In this document: piece after piece, positions 12,401 through 27,400 of the stretch
Layout of the letters: every line of letters starts with the position of its first letter
How positions within the stretch are numbered: position 1 is the first letter of the stretch
Assembly (NCBI GenBank): GCA_013396525.1
Contig: VWYX01000354.1
Location: forward strand, 574,961 to 638,960
Direction of reading: 5' to 3'
Length of the DNA: 64,000 bases
From: Chaetorhynchus papuensis
Taxonomy: Eukaryota; Chordata; Aves; Passeriformes; Rhipiduridae
The notes under the pieces: generated by a model
The model's database searches: none
Seen by the model: only the letters and a program-made list of their open reading frames with translations
What the model was told of the DNA's origin: nothing
Translations under genes and position numbers: made by a program

Positions 12401-15400
12401 CAGCTACCCTGTACAAGACAAAAATCTTTGCAACCCTCTTCAGGTGTTCTCTTCCAGAAAACTCCATTACTTTAATGCCCCCACTGAAGTCAGATGGAGA
12501 CAAGCAGAAGTGTAAATTTAAAGGGCATGACCTATCCAATTCTCAACCTGTGCATTTCTCGAAGTCTCATCACTGAACTGGATATGACTCCAGAGAACTC
12601 CTCAACAGCACCAAGGAGAACAGTATAACCACTCTGAGGCCCTGTGCATTACATTGCAATAAGGAAGAGGACTTCTTACAAATGGCACAAGGAAAAATTG
12701 TTTCAAATACAGCCTTCCCTGCAGCATTACTGTTCATCCTCTGCTACACTGGTGGAATAAATTCTCTTCATAGCAGTCCACGTGGTGCCATGTTTTGAAT
12801 CTGTGACCAAGCAAGTGCTGACAACACAATAATGTTTTAGCTATACCTAAGCAGAGCCTACACAGCATCAAGGGTTTCTCCCTTTCTCTCTCTGACCCCC
12901 TCTTCACCCAGCAAACACACTGTGGGTGGACAATAGGTGGGGAGGGAACAAAAATGGGACAGCTGACCCAAACTGACCTCAGGGATATTCCATACCACAC
13001 AATGTGTCATGCTCAGCAGTAAACCTGGGGGGCACTTTTCCAGGGGTTGCCATGGCTCAGGGACTGGCTTGGCATCGGCTGGTTGGTAGGTGACTGCTTT
13101 TGCATCACTTTTCCCCACTCTCTTCTAACTCTTCAACCTGCCTTTACCTCAACTCATGAGTTTTCTCACTTTTGCCTAATTGTTTCCCCTATCCTGCTGG
13201 GGCAGAACAAGCAAGTGGCTGTGTGGTGCTTAGCTGTCTACTGGGATTCATCCACATCTGCTTAGGTTCTCATATGCTTAATTTTTCCTTCCCAAATATA
13301 ATGTTATTTAGCACAAATCTTCATCAACCTCTGGCATTTCTCCAGTTCAAAGCAGCATTTTGTGTTCTAATTCCCTACATTAAAAGTTTTTTTTCCTGGC
13401 GTTTGTGAACATCCAGGAGTACCCTGGTCTCCAGTATGATATAATTTCCCATGTCTTCCCTGCACAACTCCGGGTACTGAACTGTTTTCCAGTTTTCAAT
13501 GTGAAGTGCTTTTTATGAGTTCTGTGATGTAACTGCTGTAGTTCAAGAATGTTTTACCTATTACTACTGCACAGCACATTTCTTCAAGTCTGACTGCTTT
13601 AGCACACACCTGTGCTGGCTCTTCTATTTATTTACTTACTTATTGTTCAGTTTACTCTGGCATGTGCTCTTCTGCCCTAATTTCACGTTATACTATACAT
13701 CTGACAGCTATCTGAAGAAACCAAGACACTGTATTTTTAGTCTCTCCATTTTGATGTATCATATCTTCTTCACTACATACTGCACCTATACTTTCATTCA
13801 CTTTTTCTTTTATATCACATACCTCACTTAAGTGCCTCAAGCGCTACTATTCAAAACTGGTCTATAAACAACACTACCACGTGAAATCACGTGAAATAAC
13901 AGACAGGACAACACAGCATGTAGCATAAAGTACTGAGTATATGACCGCCTGGCATTATCTGAGTTTTTTGATCTCTTTATTACCAACACAGGAAAAAAAA
14001 CCCCAAACCTACGCACTGCATAAATCTGTTTTCTGTATTAAGATGACTTGGGATCACTTGTGAATTCAGTACACAATGAAAATAATACTTTCAAAACTAT
14101 GGACCAACCCCATAGATAAGTGCCTGTAGTGCACCATTTCCTTAAAGACACTCCACAACAATGGCTCGGTGTCTGACCCAGTACAGGTTGGTAATGTCTT
14201 AAAACTGATTTTAAAAAAATTAATGAAAACAAGCAAGAACCCTAACAGGGTCTCAGTCTAGACTGTGCTTGTAAGAGTCATCTTGTAAGTTACTACCCAA
14301 AAGTCTCCAGTGTAGGTTTGTGCCAGCATGCAACCACTCTTCAAAAGACCAAAGTAAACTAGGCTAGGTAAGATTACTATCCCAAACAGACTGCATCACA
14401 TAGGGCTGCCTGTGAAAAGAACTGAACTACATTCAATAACCAGTATGGTTCCTTTGAGTAATTCATTCCAAGCAGCTGACACGCATCCAGTTTCCTCATA
14501 TTCCTACAACACAACAGGTTTCATGCAACTAGCTGTAATATATGGATGGCAGTTCTACTGGACTTCCCATTATGTAAAAATAGCTCAAATTCAGTCCCAG
14601 TACTCTACATCAATTTACAAACAAGGTAGAGTTTCTTTTTCACTGTATAGAACTAACAAGTCAGTAACTAAAACTGTGGAGTAGTGTCAGTTTAACTCTG
14701 TACCTAATTTATAACATTTTCCACATTAACAAAAATATCATTATTAAAAAATATGTTGAAATCTATGTTCTTTGCAAATTTCAACAGAACTTTCGCGGTA
14801 AGAAAATAGTTACGAGGATAGCTACTCATCTGAGGGAATTTCAAAAACACTGAGACTTCCAAGTGAGACTGCAAATACCCAACTGCTGAAAGGCAAACAC
14901 ATGTAAAACCTGCAGGTCTGGCCTAATCTCTCTTTCCTTTCTTCTGGCTAAGGACAAGCATCAGGGTTTGGGGCTCTTAAAAATACTTTTAATTCCTAGA
15001 AAAAGCAACCTGAGTAAGAAACCCAAATTTCAAGCTACACATTATGCATTCTCACAGGGAACAGAGCAAAGGAGTACTCACCTGCTTTTCTGCGTGATCC
15101 GCAGGCCAGCCCTGAACATGCTTTATAAGGTTTTCATTGAAGTGTGCTGCTAGCGTAGGTGTTAATGAACATGTGGGTCGTACAGATGTATTCTGTGGTG
15201 CAGGTGTTGAGTTTGATGCACTACTGCTAGAGGTATGATTTGGACCTGGTGATGGACTTCTTTGACTACTAGAAGAAAGAATTTAAAAAAGCAAGTCAGC
15301 ATTTAAAAACATATGTGAACCTATGGAGAAATGAACACTAAAAATTCATTGCTTCCAGGCACAAAATTAACATAAGGTGTTCAAACCACAAGTAAATACT

Positions 15401-18400
15401 CCTGGTAGACCAAACCTGTGCCACTTTTCTAGAAACCTCTAGCTTTTATTGGAATGTTTGTGTGCTACAAAGTAACAGGGGGTTTTTGTTGTTTGGTTTT
15501 GTGTTTGTCTGGTTTTTAACTCCGAGAGCTGTTCAAGAGATGTACGCAGAGCCTAGATGGTGCTGGATAGAGAATATATACATGTATGTTCTTCCTTCAA
15601 ACAGCTGCAAACCTAAGATTTTCAGTAATGATGTATCAGATGGGAGTCAAACAGATTTATTCAACAAAGGTTTGCCACAATAAATCATTAAGAACAATGC
15701 CTGATGTCCTGATCTGAAAATACAGCCATATGGGATTTGAGGAGTTTACTACTCATGTCAAAACACAACCTAGAAGGTTTTGTCATATTGTACATCTTCA
15801 CTTAATGCACTCAGGAAAACAGAAGTATCACAGGAGCAGTGTGTTTTTAGCCACCAAACCTGACTGCTTTACTGGGACATACTCAGCATAACAGTGATGG
15901 TACGTCACATTTATGATTTTCTTTGGCACTACATGTACTGAGAAATAGTAGCACTAATTGTGAAAGTACCTAACAACTCTCCCACTGGCAGAAGCTTTTC
16001 AACACAGGCCATAATTTCAGTCTATTTCTTAAAACTTTATATCACTTGCAGGCAAGAAGAAAGTATTACGAAGGAAAACCAAATTTTAAAGGACTCTTGA
16101 TTCATCATCTAACCTAACCTGTTGGTCCCCTTGAAGACTGAAAACATCCTTACAGAATGCAACTATCTTTCTAGTCCAATGTCCAAACATTTATCCTAAT
16201 CAACTCACACTTGCAAAGAATTACAGCATTAAGAATCACAGCCAACAAAGTGGATGTCTGACATGGACCTGCTGGAACAAAGCCAGAGGAGAGCCACCAA
16301 GTCGATGAGAAGGCTGAAGCACTTCCCTATAAAAAAAGCAATTCCTGCCCTCTCTTCAGAGCTTATGAGAGTCATAGTATCTGGAGCACTGTGTAGTGGG
16401 AAGCCTAAAACTGGACAAGAATTAAACTGCTATAGCAAAGGAATGTGGCAGAGAACCACACAGACGACTAAGAGGCTGAAGCACAACCTGTATCAGGACA
16501 AGCTACAAGTTTATTAAGTCTGGAAAAGAGAGGGCTGAGGGGAAGGGGATTGAGGGATCTTTTCACAGATTTTTACTACTTTTGGGGTGAACAGACAGAC
16601 TCTTTTCAGAGGTGCACAGTGATAGCACAAGGGGCAGAGACCAGTTGCAACAAAGAAAATTCTAATTAGACATGGAAAAAAAATCACCATAAGGGTAGTC
16701 AAACATTAGAAGAAGATATTCTGAGATATTAAAAAAACTCACCGAGATAATGCCCTTAGCAATTCAAACTTTCTAGTCCTACTCTAAGTTGGGACCTAAG
16801 CAGACCATAACTAGAATTCCCTTCAAACAAAATTATTCTAAGTTTCAATGTATTCATTTAGCATCAGCATAGTGATGGTGTAGAGAAAGGCTACTTTTAT
16901 TAACTAAGTAGAATTCAGGCATAACTTTATTTACTCATTAGTTCTACAAGAATTAAGGTTCCCCCAATGACTTGCTTCCTCTTCATTTATCAGCCTGTCT
17001 TCTACTCCTACTTCATCAGTAAAAATCACCCTAACACATCAGAAATATTTCAAGAAAATAAATAAATAAAATCTGTGGGCTTCTCAAAAATAAAGTTGTA
17101 TCTTAATTACGAGTAAAGCATACTGTCACAAAATATCCTAGGCACTGCTATGTCAGCAGCAGGGGGAGCTACGAATGCAGCAATGACAGTTCCAAACTAC
17201 CGCAGTATTTTTAAATGCTTCACGAAAGGCAAATACCTGCCTTAGCTGAGCTAAAGACTGACTATGCCACAAGTAACAGAATACCTCCAGAGAGGCAAAA
17301 ATATCTGTAACAAGGGTATGAGAACAGGATGGTTCTGAAATACACTACTACAAACAACAAAATCTTACAACTTACAAAAAATTGAATGAAATACCTCTCT
17401 TCCCAGCTCTTTTCCAAGGTAAAGGAAAAATGTTCCTAGTCCTTTCTGAAAACAAAAAGAAACTACCAACTCGATGAAACTAATAATTACGGAAGCACTC
17501 ACTGAGTTTCCTTTTTAAAGCAGCCATAATTCACGGTGTGTCTTTGGAATAATCTCTAACAGACAGACTCGCTGTATGTCCACATTGTGTTAATTTCCCA
17601 ACTTAAATGGCTGAAATGTTCACTTCTTTAAAGTCAGCAATAGCTACTCAGGTTTTCTTACACAGCGTTCCCACCCCAGCAAGTCAAAAATAATTTTACC
17701 TCCATTCACTTAAAACTTTTAATGAGCCAAGGAAATGTAGATGTGATTAACTTCTGCTCAATTAATCTGTATTTAAGCTGGAGAAAAATGCAACCTTAAT
17801 TCACAGAGCCAAAAAGATTTTGGACCATCTGTCCACAGTTCAGGTTACTAAGTTGTTTTTCACTCCTATAAAAGTAAAGGACATTAGCTCCCAAGAGCAA
17901 TTCCCAAACCAACCGACTGCTTTCACCTCCAAAGGAATAATCTGTTCCGTATCAATTCAGACATACTGCCTGGACACAGCAAATCTTTTGTAGATAAGTA
18001 AATCAGCATCTGAGCTGGCCCACTTTCATTCAACCCCACTGCACTCAGGAGAAGAGAATACCAGTCACACAGGTTTTCCCAAGTCACCGATTCCTTAATC
18101 TTCCACTTTTTGCAAATAAGACACTTCGAAAGCAAACTGAATCACATGAACTCACGATGCACAATACACCAGAGTTACAAACGTGTATTAATTTGAGAGA
18201 TACAGGATACTGAACAATACTAACATTGCCTCAGTATCTTTCATCCTGGCCTGCACACTGCCTCCTGCGCTGCCTCCCCCTCAGCCACAGCACTGTGCTA
18301 CTTGCACAACACCCCTGCTTCAGCAGCACTGGGGCAAACTCAGCTTCCTCCACCAAAACGCTGATGCCAAATGGAGCAATGGTTTGCAGAGGGACAGCAG

Positions 18401-21400
18401 ATCCCTAACCTTGCTGTAGGTAAGTGTCATGCCAGAGAACAAAGTCATGTAACCCAAAGGGAAGGTGAGCTATGAATTAGTAGGCCAAATGCCCAGCAGT
18501 ATCAACTCACACAGACACCAAGCCATGGTAAATGTTTCCAAGAATGACTTCTCTTTCTCAGAAAGATTTCCTGTGGGGAAAAGGTGATGAGCAAAGAACA
18601 AAAGGGCCTGTGACTGAGAGCGGTCCCCCAAAACCTCACCACTCCTCATAAAAAAGCCTGGCTTGCTGCAGAGTGTAATTTTATCACTGGTACCGTAATT
18701 CAGAAAGATTTAAACACTACCATCCATAATTACTAGGGAGGGGAGCTGGTCACTTTGCCTTTATTCTCCTCAGAGATAAATGTGTTATAGGTTTGTAATC
18801 TGACAAAGATTAAAATCAAGTGTCTGTAATATAGCCTATACTAAAAACCCAAGACTTCTGACTTGCTTCTGTTTGTACCCTCAAACTGGTCAATACTGCA
18901 GGGTCTCCAGCAAAGGCAGCTTCTGGGACAGGACTAACAAGCACACAACAGATAACTCAGTCCCTCCAAAAAACTCAGAACACAAAGTAACTCCTTTTTC
19001 CCCACAAAAACAGCCAAAACCAACAAAGAAAACAAACGTCCCCTTTGTTATTGGTCCCAGAAGGACAAATAAAAGGACCTCACTATTTTATGATCTGGAA
19101 GGCACTCCGTGTAGCTTCAGGTATGCTGACAATGAAAGAGTACTGGGGTTTGGTTTTTTGTTTGCTTTTTTAATATCATACCACACACCTTATTCAACCA
19201 CTGTAAAAATCCAGCTATTAAGAATTGTAGATTTACAGAACTTCTAAAAAAGTCAACCTGCAACCTCTTCCTGCCACAGTTCTATACCATGACTCCATCA
19301 CAAAAGGATCTTATGACACATATTTGGTTACAGCCCCTGGAACCAATATTACAAAATGCAGAGCATCCGACACTATGAAGAGTCCACCTTCCCAAAAGAA
19401 AAATTTCAAACAAGATACAGATTCTAAACCTTCTAAACCCACCTTGTAAATCAATGGTTAAACATTTGCATCATGCAACATCTGAATAAGTTGCAATGCT
19501 GACAAAAAAGTCTGGCCAAGGAAAGATATTTGTGAAACTTACTAAATTTTTAATGTTTTTCATTAGAGTAGCAAAATCACCTGACAGACCAAAAAATCAT
19601 ACTAATTGAAAAATCAAATTACACAACAACAAGACACTACAAGCATCTAACACTAAGCAAATCACAGATTCCATAACTGCACAGAGACAGCAACTCCAAA
19701 CTGTGAAATCACAAAACAAGGAATCACTTGTAAAATTGTCACCAGGGTGACAGAGCACGAGTTCCATTTTGCTTCTGTGAGAATGAAGTCTAATGGTTAC
19801 CCCAAAAATGGGGAATCTACCACAGTAACTATGTAACAAAGGTACTTAGCTGCATCATCTCAGTAGCAGCAGTTAAATCATATGTTCAAAAAACAGGCCA
19901 AAGAAGAGTCCACTAACTGCAACATATACAACACACACTGAATCCAGATAAAAAGCTAAGGACAGAACAGAGAAGCATTTCAATATACCTTGAACGCTGA
20001 AGACTTCGTGGAGAGGCAGGTTCATGACCCGCCTGCTTGTCAGCTATTACTGGCTGCTGAGGTGCTGCCTGGGAAGCTGGTCCTTGTTTAACACCTGGAG
20101 TAGCAACCTGGAAAGTTCAAAATTTCATTAGATTTCCTCCACAGTAAAGAGCAAGTGTAAGAACCAGTGAAAACCAAGGAAATTATAATTTCAACACCTG
20201 TGGGGTTTTTTTGATACAAGGTATTTTGTTGACACAATTTTTATTCTCTTCACAAGGTGTTTTTTGAAAAAAAAAATCTCTAGTTCCACAGCTGTGATAT
20301 AACGTTTTTTTTACTAAAATTGAGTACTTAATAGACATAACAGAAGCAAATTTAGACCCATGTGACTTGTCAAAATATTGCAAGCTTATCAGGCAAAATA
20401 GTTCAACTCAATATTATTTTTGACTGTATTTTCCATCCGAGCATTGAGCTCATTTTCAACCTCAGAAGAGCTGTTCATTACCCAAACAAAATCTTCATGT
20501 ACAAATTTAAGAGTTCCCTACTTGAAAATACATTACACAGTGTTAAGAACATAATTATATCACAAGCATATTAAAAGACCTCCATCAGAAATAGAAAATA
20601 AAATCTAAGCATATTTATCAGTTTGCTGCTCCCTTTTCTCTAAGTTCTAAACTCATGAGTGACTAAAAAAATAGTCACCAGTAGCTTCTTGCTTTTCCTT
20701 TTTAGTAAACATTCAATACAAGGTCTTAAGACACCAGCAGTAAGATACAGTCTTTTCTGTGAATTTCTGAGCTATGACAGGATGAGAAGTTTGGGAATAT
20801 AATCATGTCTAAGTTACAGAAAATGAAGTTCAAGATACTTCGTCTTGCTCAATGTTTTGCATACCTCAGTTAATTTAAAGTATGTACAAGAGAGGTTCAG
20901 CTTCAAAATTTATCCTCCACTCTGGAAAATCAAACTAACAATTTTAAGAGAAAAGGGAGGGAGCAAAGAAAAGCTAGGGATCCATAAAGACAAAAAACCC
21001 AAATCATCCAGCCTGCCTGCATTTGCTGACTTCAAATTAGTGTAGATTACTAACTAGTGGTCACCTGAACATCCAGAAATTCTCTATTTCAGAAACAGAC
21101 TTCTATGAAATAAACCACAGAGGGCAAGTCAGACACTATCTGCTAACGTAAACTCAAGACATAACTTGATTCATTTAAATACACAGGGAATCTTAATGAA
21201 AATTCAAACTCTTACATGTCTAAGAGGAAAACTCACCTTTTAAAATTATCATCAAAATGAAAATATGTTCTTTCTGGGTTTTAGATTAATAGACATATAC
21301 TAAAAAAGTCTGAGTAGCACATGAAAAGCCCATGGTATGAAAAAGATAAAGCAAGATCACTGTAAGATCACTGTAAGATCACTCTGCTGTTGAAATAAAC

Positions 21401-24400
21401 AGCACTATATAGTTGAGGGGGGTGAAACAGTAGCAGTTCATAAAACTGATTTATGAGAACAGACTACACAAGTACCTTTATGATATGTATGACATGCAGA
21501 ACTTTGCTATTAATGCCTGCATTCTGCTCAGCCTGTGAGCAGACATTAACCATCAAGGCTGTTCAAACAGAAGGAACAATTTCAAAAGGAAAGTCCATCA
21601 GCAATAATGAAATCACGTTGTAGAGTCAAACTGGAAAAGTAACCAGCTCCTTGGCTGGTAAAAATAACTTAAAAAAAGGACCGTGAAGAAAAAGTGGGAT
21701 TCGTGAGATAAATGAACCACAAAGCCTCTCAACTACTCCTGTTTTCCAAGTGTTTCAAAGACTGTAAATACATATACCAGAAACAGAAAAATAATAAAGG
21801 CCAAATAAATTCAAAAAACCAACCAACCAACAACCAAAAGCAACATTCTCACTGCACTCGACGTGTCTGTGTAAAGTGCTTTACACAGCTATTCTGCAGA
21901 AATTCAGAACAGTTTCTGATCACACAATACAGGCACATTAAAAGGCAAAACGTGACACCCAGGCTCCTGGAGTGACCCCCGAGCTGCCATGTGCACACAG
22001 CACACCTGCAGGCAGACACATCAGTTTAAGTCTGAAAGCAGCACTGACATGTTCAAGCAGTCCTAAGCAACAGCACTGTGCCAATGGCACTACACTAGTC
22101 CCACAGCCAGCCCAAATATCTGTGCATCTGGCACTGGGCTCTGTTTGCACAGGGCCAGTTCAGCTTCGTCTGCCCTAAGCCCACAGACCTGTGCTCTAAA
22201 ACCAAGTGTGTCCTGGCACAGCACCATGACTTGATTAGGCATGATTTACCTCAAACTCTACAACTGGACAAGCTACCCTGACTGACATATCTGACGGGCT
22301 GCTAGAACAGACATGCTCACACTGGAGCTATGACCACCTAAGTTCCCATCTCATGGAACTGAGTTACACAAATACAAGAACTATCAAGACAGTTCTTTCC
22401 CTACTGAACTGGCAAAGTATCTGCTGCTGAACCAGAATTTGTTACTCTGGTACTAACAAACAATCTCTGGTTTATAGAGACCAGAACAGATCTACTTCCA
22501 GTTATGGACAGTAAACAACTTAAGAAGATTCTTTTTCATATGTCAGGATTTGGAAGTGCCAAATACCTCAACACTGCTATTTGATAATTTCATTACTTGT
22601 CACCTAGCTATGGGATGTGAACACATAGATTCAGGATGTAATCCAGGGGCAGAAACCAAGGTACCAACCAGTACTGATACACACATGAAGCTTTCGCAAT
22701 TCATTGTATTATTGTCCATCACAAGAAACTGAGAGAATACCTTGGTTTTCTTTGTACCCATGAAAAGAGATCAAAGAAAATGAGGCATACTGACTACAAT
22801 GACAACTGTTATCTGTTCTCCTCAAGATAAAAGTATTCCTCAAAAGCCTTGAATGCCTAAGAGGTTCACTTGTGAGCAGAAATTGAGAAAAAGACACCTT
22901 AGCTAAGCAGAGGTGGCGATAGAGAACACAGATTTTAGAAAGGTGGGGGTGTCTCACCCCAAAATCTAGAGTCATGCTTCTTAGGAAGAACCTTAGGAGC
23001 TTATAGGCTAGCTTCAATTTACACTTCCTAGTCACTGATCCAATAAAGGAATTCTGAATCAACAGGGGTGAGGAAGGGAAAGGGACATTATGTTATTCAT
23101 CTGTAAACACCTAGCACAGTTCTAAACCAAATCTGAGACTACATCCAGTTAATTTCCCCAAGAAGTTCTCCCCCATTCAAAAACATCTTTTATTGGCTAA
23201 GTCCAGAGAATTGTATCAGCTGTTGCCTTTGAAGTATGTTTTTGTTTCAATTTAAATATACTAAAATACTGATGCCTTGGTAGTATCTCCAGACAGCATC
23301 TGAAGCCAGCATAAGAATTTCTTCAAGAAAAGTAAACTAGATTTCATGCTGGAGCTGCACTGCCAAAATACAGTCAAGTAACTGTTTCCAGTTGTTTGTT
23401 TCTATTGGGAAAGATAACATACATATTTTATCATCCTATATATAACTGCTAGCACATGGAGGAGCAATACAGGAGCAATACTCAATATTATGTATAATGG
23501 TTTCTTACTACAATATGGCATAAATCAAAAGGAGCTTACCTTCTGCTGGGATGATACTGGTGGCGTAGTCATCAAAGGTTTAAGTGGAACAGTGTTAGTC
23601 TGCGGCGTGCTTATCCTTGGAGACACATATGATCTTGGCGATGAGGCATCAGATGTTAAAGACATTGGAGACTGATTAGATGGCTGAGCTGTAAAGGAAA
23701 AAAAAAATGCTTTTAATAAAATTATGTCCTATCGTAAATGTGAATCAGACTTTCTTTTGGTGCTTTGGAGTATGCTGTATTAGATGATATACAAACATGC
23801 TCACTGTGAAAAACTAGAACAATCAAATGTTCAACAAAAGTCCTAGCTAAGGAATTGTATTTTCCCCAAACTCCTCACTTCTAAAACTTCAGGGGAGAGG
23901 GAAAGAGAAGAAGCTATTAGAAAATGCTTTTAACACGTGAAGAGACGAAATCATTTCTGACTCCTCTTTTAGAGCGCTCAACTTGATTTAACCAAAAGAA
24001 TGTATGAATAGTTTATTTAGAAAGCTATTCACCCATTCTAGGCATATACCAACAGTTCCCCACCCATGGTTAAAAATTAGAATTACTACTGCTTACCTAC
24101 TCAGTAAGATAACTGCATTTATTGTTATGGTTTAAGTTTCTAAATGTAAGTTTCAAAGTTTTTTTATTAAGTTACAAGCCAGAACATACTGAAAATACCT
24201 GAAAGAATATCTTGCCTGGAAGATGAAAAAAAAAATCCCCCACCAGACAGAGCAAACTTTCTTTTAAGAATTTAAAGCCTCCCCCAAGAGTCACAGTAGC
24301 ACGGTACTACAAGATGGGTGTTAAAGCAAGGAAGAGTTGTGTTTTATACTGAACATTAAAAAACACCTAATTCAGGTCCAGAAAAAATTGAGAGGGTCTA

Positions 24401-27400
24401 ACAGAAGTTTCACATTACTCATACAGCATTAGTTGACATACAAAGAAAATCCCAAAAGGTGAGACAGAGAAGCATATTTACGTAGTTGTGTGTCAGGTGC
24501 CTGCTCCTCAGTAACATTTTTTTATCTTATCTTTGGAAAAAAGTCATTCAACATTCTCCATGCTGTGTGGCCAAAGAAATGACAAGAGACAGATTCTACA
24601 ACTTTTAACTGTATCAGCCTTTTTAAAATGCTGCTAACAAATTAATGTAAGTGAAAAAAAGACTCTGAATACCTTGCGTAGACAGTTGTGCAGCTTGAGA
24701 AATTAGGGAGGTGATATTGAAAGATGGTCCAGCAGTAAGAATTTTATGGAGTATAGACTGCAGAGAGGCTTGTGTCACAGCTGCTGTTAGAACTGAAAAC
24801 AAACATTCTGTTTTACTGACAATTCTAGAACACCACTTTAAACTGTTCAAACTGGCTAATTACACTTCAGCTACATTTTCTTTCAGATTTATTTCCCGTA
24901 TCTACCATGACCGATGATCCACCTGAACTGTTTTTCAGTTACTTGATTTCAAGTTGACTTGGAATGTCTAGCAAGTCCTTTATTTAGTAGTTTTAACTTT
25001 GAGACATATACTTAGAAAAAATTCTTTTTAAAAATAACTTCAACTCTTCAGCTTCACCTTATGAATCAGTAATAATTCTTGTAAACATCAACAGAAAATG
25101 TGTTCAATTTGCTACTGTAGTAAGTAGAATGTGTGTGAAGTTTTTTTACACTACAATATGTTTTTAAAAAGCAAAAAGCAGAATTACTTTAACTCACTAA
25201 AAGAGATGGGGGCAGACTTTCTGTTCAACACAAAAAAAATTATCTTTCAAGTTAAAAATCTGCTTTTCTTCTTACTAATAAAAAAACTCTTATTGTTCTG
25301 GGTTTAACTGTCCCATGTCATCCCCCCAGTAAAAAAAAATCAATCACACTCAAAACCATTTTAAAACTGCACAATACAGGAAGAGTATCTTGCAGTATGA
25401 GAAGATGAGACCCTGATCTACAAGCTTCTGAACAAACCTTTCCAAAAAGGTCTGCAGGCTCTGTGGGATATTTCCTGAACACACATGCCACCCATGCACA
25501 CTCCTGAAAAAACTGACTCACCAGCACAAGCACAGAGTAACTCTGAATCATGTGCACAGTTAAGGGCAGCCCTGCTGTGCAAAGTGAAGTCACTCTGCCC
25601 ACGGGGACACAGCCAGGCCCTCATGCCATCAGACAATTCTGAACACTCTTGTTCCAAGACATACACAGCTGCTGCTCAGATATGGCAGAAGAAAATTACT
25701 AGAAATTTCACTGAGCAGCTTTTTAATAAAATACAATTGGAGTTGACTGGACCTTTCATATTTCAACACAAACAACCACAACTCTCCTTTTTTCAATCCA
25801 ACCTAGTGCACTACAGTTTTAAAGGCTTCTCCCTGCACAGGAAAAAGAAACCAGTGACCTACTCAGCTATTAGTACTGAATGAAGATAGAATACTTGCTG
25901 ATTAAAACGAAGCAATTGACAGCTTTTTCTGATAAATAATTGCAAGGTACAGAATATTTTGTACACATTTTCACTTACTTGATTAGCACTTTCAGAAAAT
26001 TAAAGATAATTAAGTCTCAGCACTACATTTAATTGTTTTACTTCCTACTGAAATCAGTGATCTGTGCACAAGAAGCAAACAAAAACTCCTACACCACTTT
26101 ATCAGCAACCTGCCATGTGCAGACACATTAGATAAAACTGCATTCAAAATGCATCAACTCTACCCCTTCTTCCAGCAAAAGGCACTATAGGTAAGTGATA
26201 AACTCACTTCCAACAAACTAAGCCTATGTGACAAAAACGGAAGGGACACACCAACTACATGTACAAAATTTAACTAGCTAGCAAAGTTACTGACATGCTA
26301 CCTTTATTCACAGAGGCTAACGTTATGCTAAAGCAAAAAGTTGTTAGGCAACAAGATTTAAGAATCCCTAGAAGTTTCAGTATTTGCAAACACACGTTAA
26401 CAGAACAGCAGCACAAACTACAGAAAACAAAGACCAGTGCACAAAACAAAAGAACAAAGAGCTCTAACGAAATTTTGTGCAACAGACAAATGCTGATACA
26501 GCGATTAAATCACTAGTCTCAAACAGATTGCTCATGTACATCTACATTTATTAATTTGAAAACCTTACATGTTGAGAAGGTTTAACGGAAAAAAAAACCC
26601 AACAAAAATCCCCACTTTACCTAGGGATTCATTTATTCACTTCTCATTTAAAATAAGGCTTTCATTTACTACAGCCTGGTATCCAATAATATACTAATGT
26701 ATGTAAATACGAGATTACATGAACTTTAAAGAATCCTTACCTTCATTGATTTTGGATATATCTACGCTAGAATTATTAAGCTGCAAGGTGGCTTGCAGAG
26801 CAGGCAGCAGCTGTCGAAGGAGATTTGGGTCCTGAAGTAATGGAGGAATTGGTGATTGTGGGACAGGTGAAACAGGAACTGTAGGAGCAGATGAAGCAGG
26901 CGCAGAAGTTGGATTCAGTCCAGAAGCAGAAGATGTAGAAGGAGTTGTGCAAGAATGGGATACAGACTTGTCCACAGATGCAGACTCTGAACAGAAGACA
27001 GAGAGTGTTTTTCATTTCCCCCAATATAACCTGACAACTCACTAGTACAATACTCAAATTCAGAAGATCAAATGCCTATCATTTTTAAGAAAAAACCACA
27101 CAACATTAATAGAACAAAAATTGAAGATAGCTGATTTCTAATGCAATTTACATTACTGAACCTAATATTTATTACGACCACACACACACAACTATTCCAC
27201 TTCAAGATACTGGATGAAAAGCAGCCAGTATTAAAAATGGGACATTTTTTTCCCTAGCTTTTACAACAAATGTGGGCCAAAAATTCCTTACTGATCTTTT
27301 CTTTTACTGTGCCTGTACTCATATTCTGTATTTTTACTTATGATTCCAATTTTTCTTTAGAAAACATACTACGAACAAAAACCTTATAGCCCATTGATTT

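Noticed and set aside
15462..15683. 73-codon open frame in intron 11
   Set aside because: No conserved domain, and it has no splice sites that would join WAC in frame.
21355..21383. Short direct repeats of ACTGTAAGATC that might suggest an array
   Set aside because: Only about 2.5 copies in direct contact without spacers. It is a minor tandem repeat and not a CRISPR array, which is not expected in a bird genome.
25485..25883. 132-codon + strand open frame in intron 8
   Set aside because: No recognisable domain, no splice context, and competing open frames on the opposite strand over the same bases. Treated as chance.
27179..27192. ACACAC microsatellite (also near 30288 and 63226)
   Set aside because: Too short to be more than background simple sequence.
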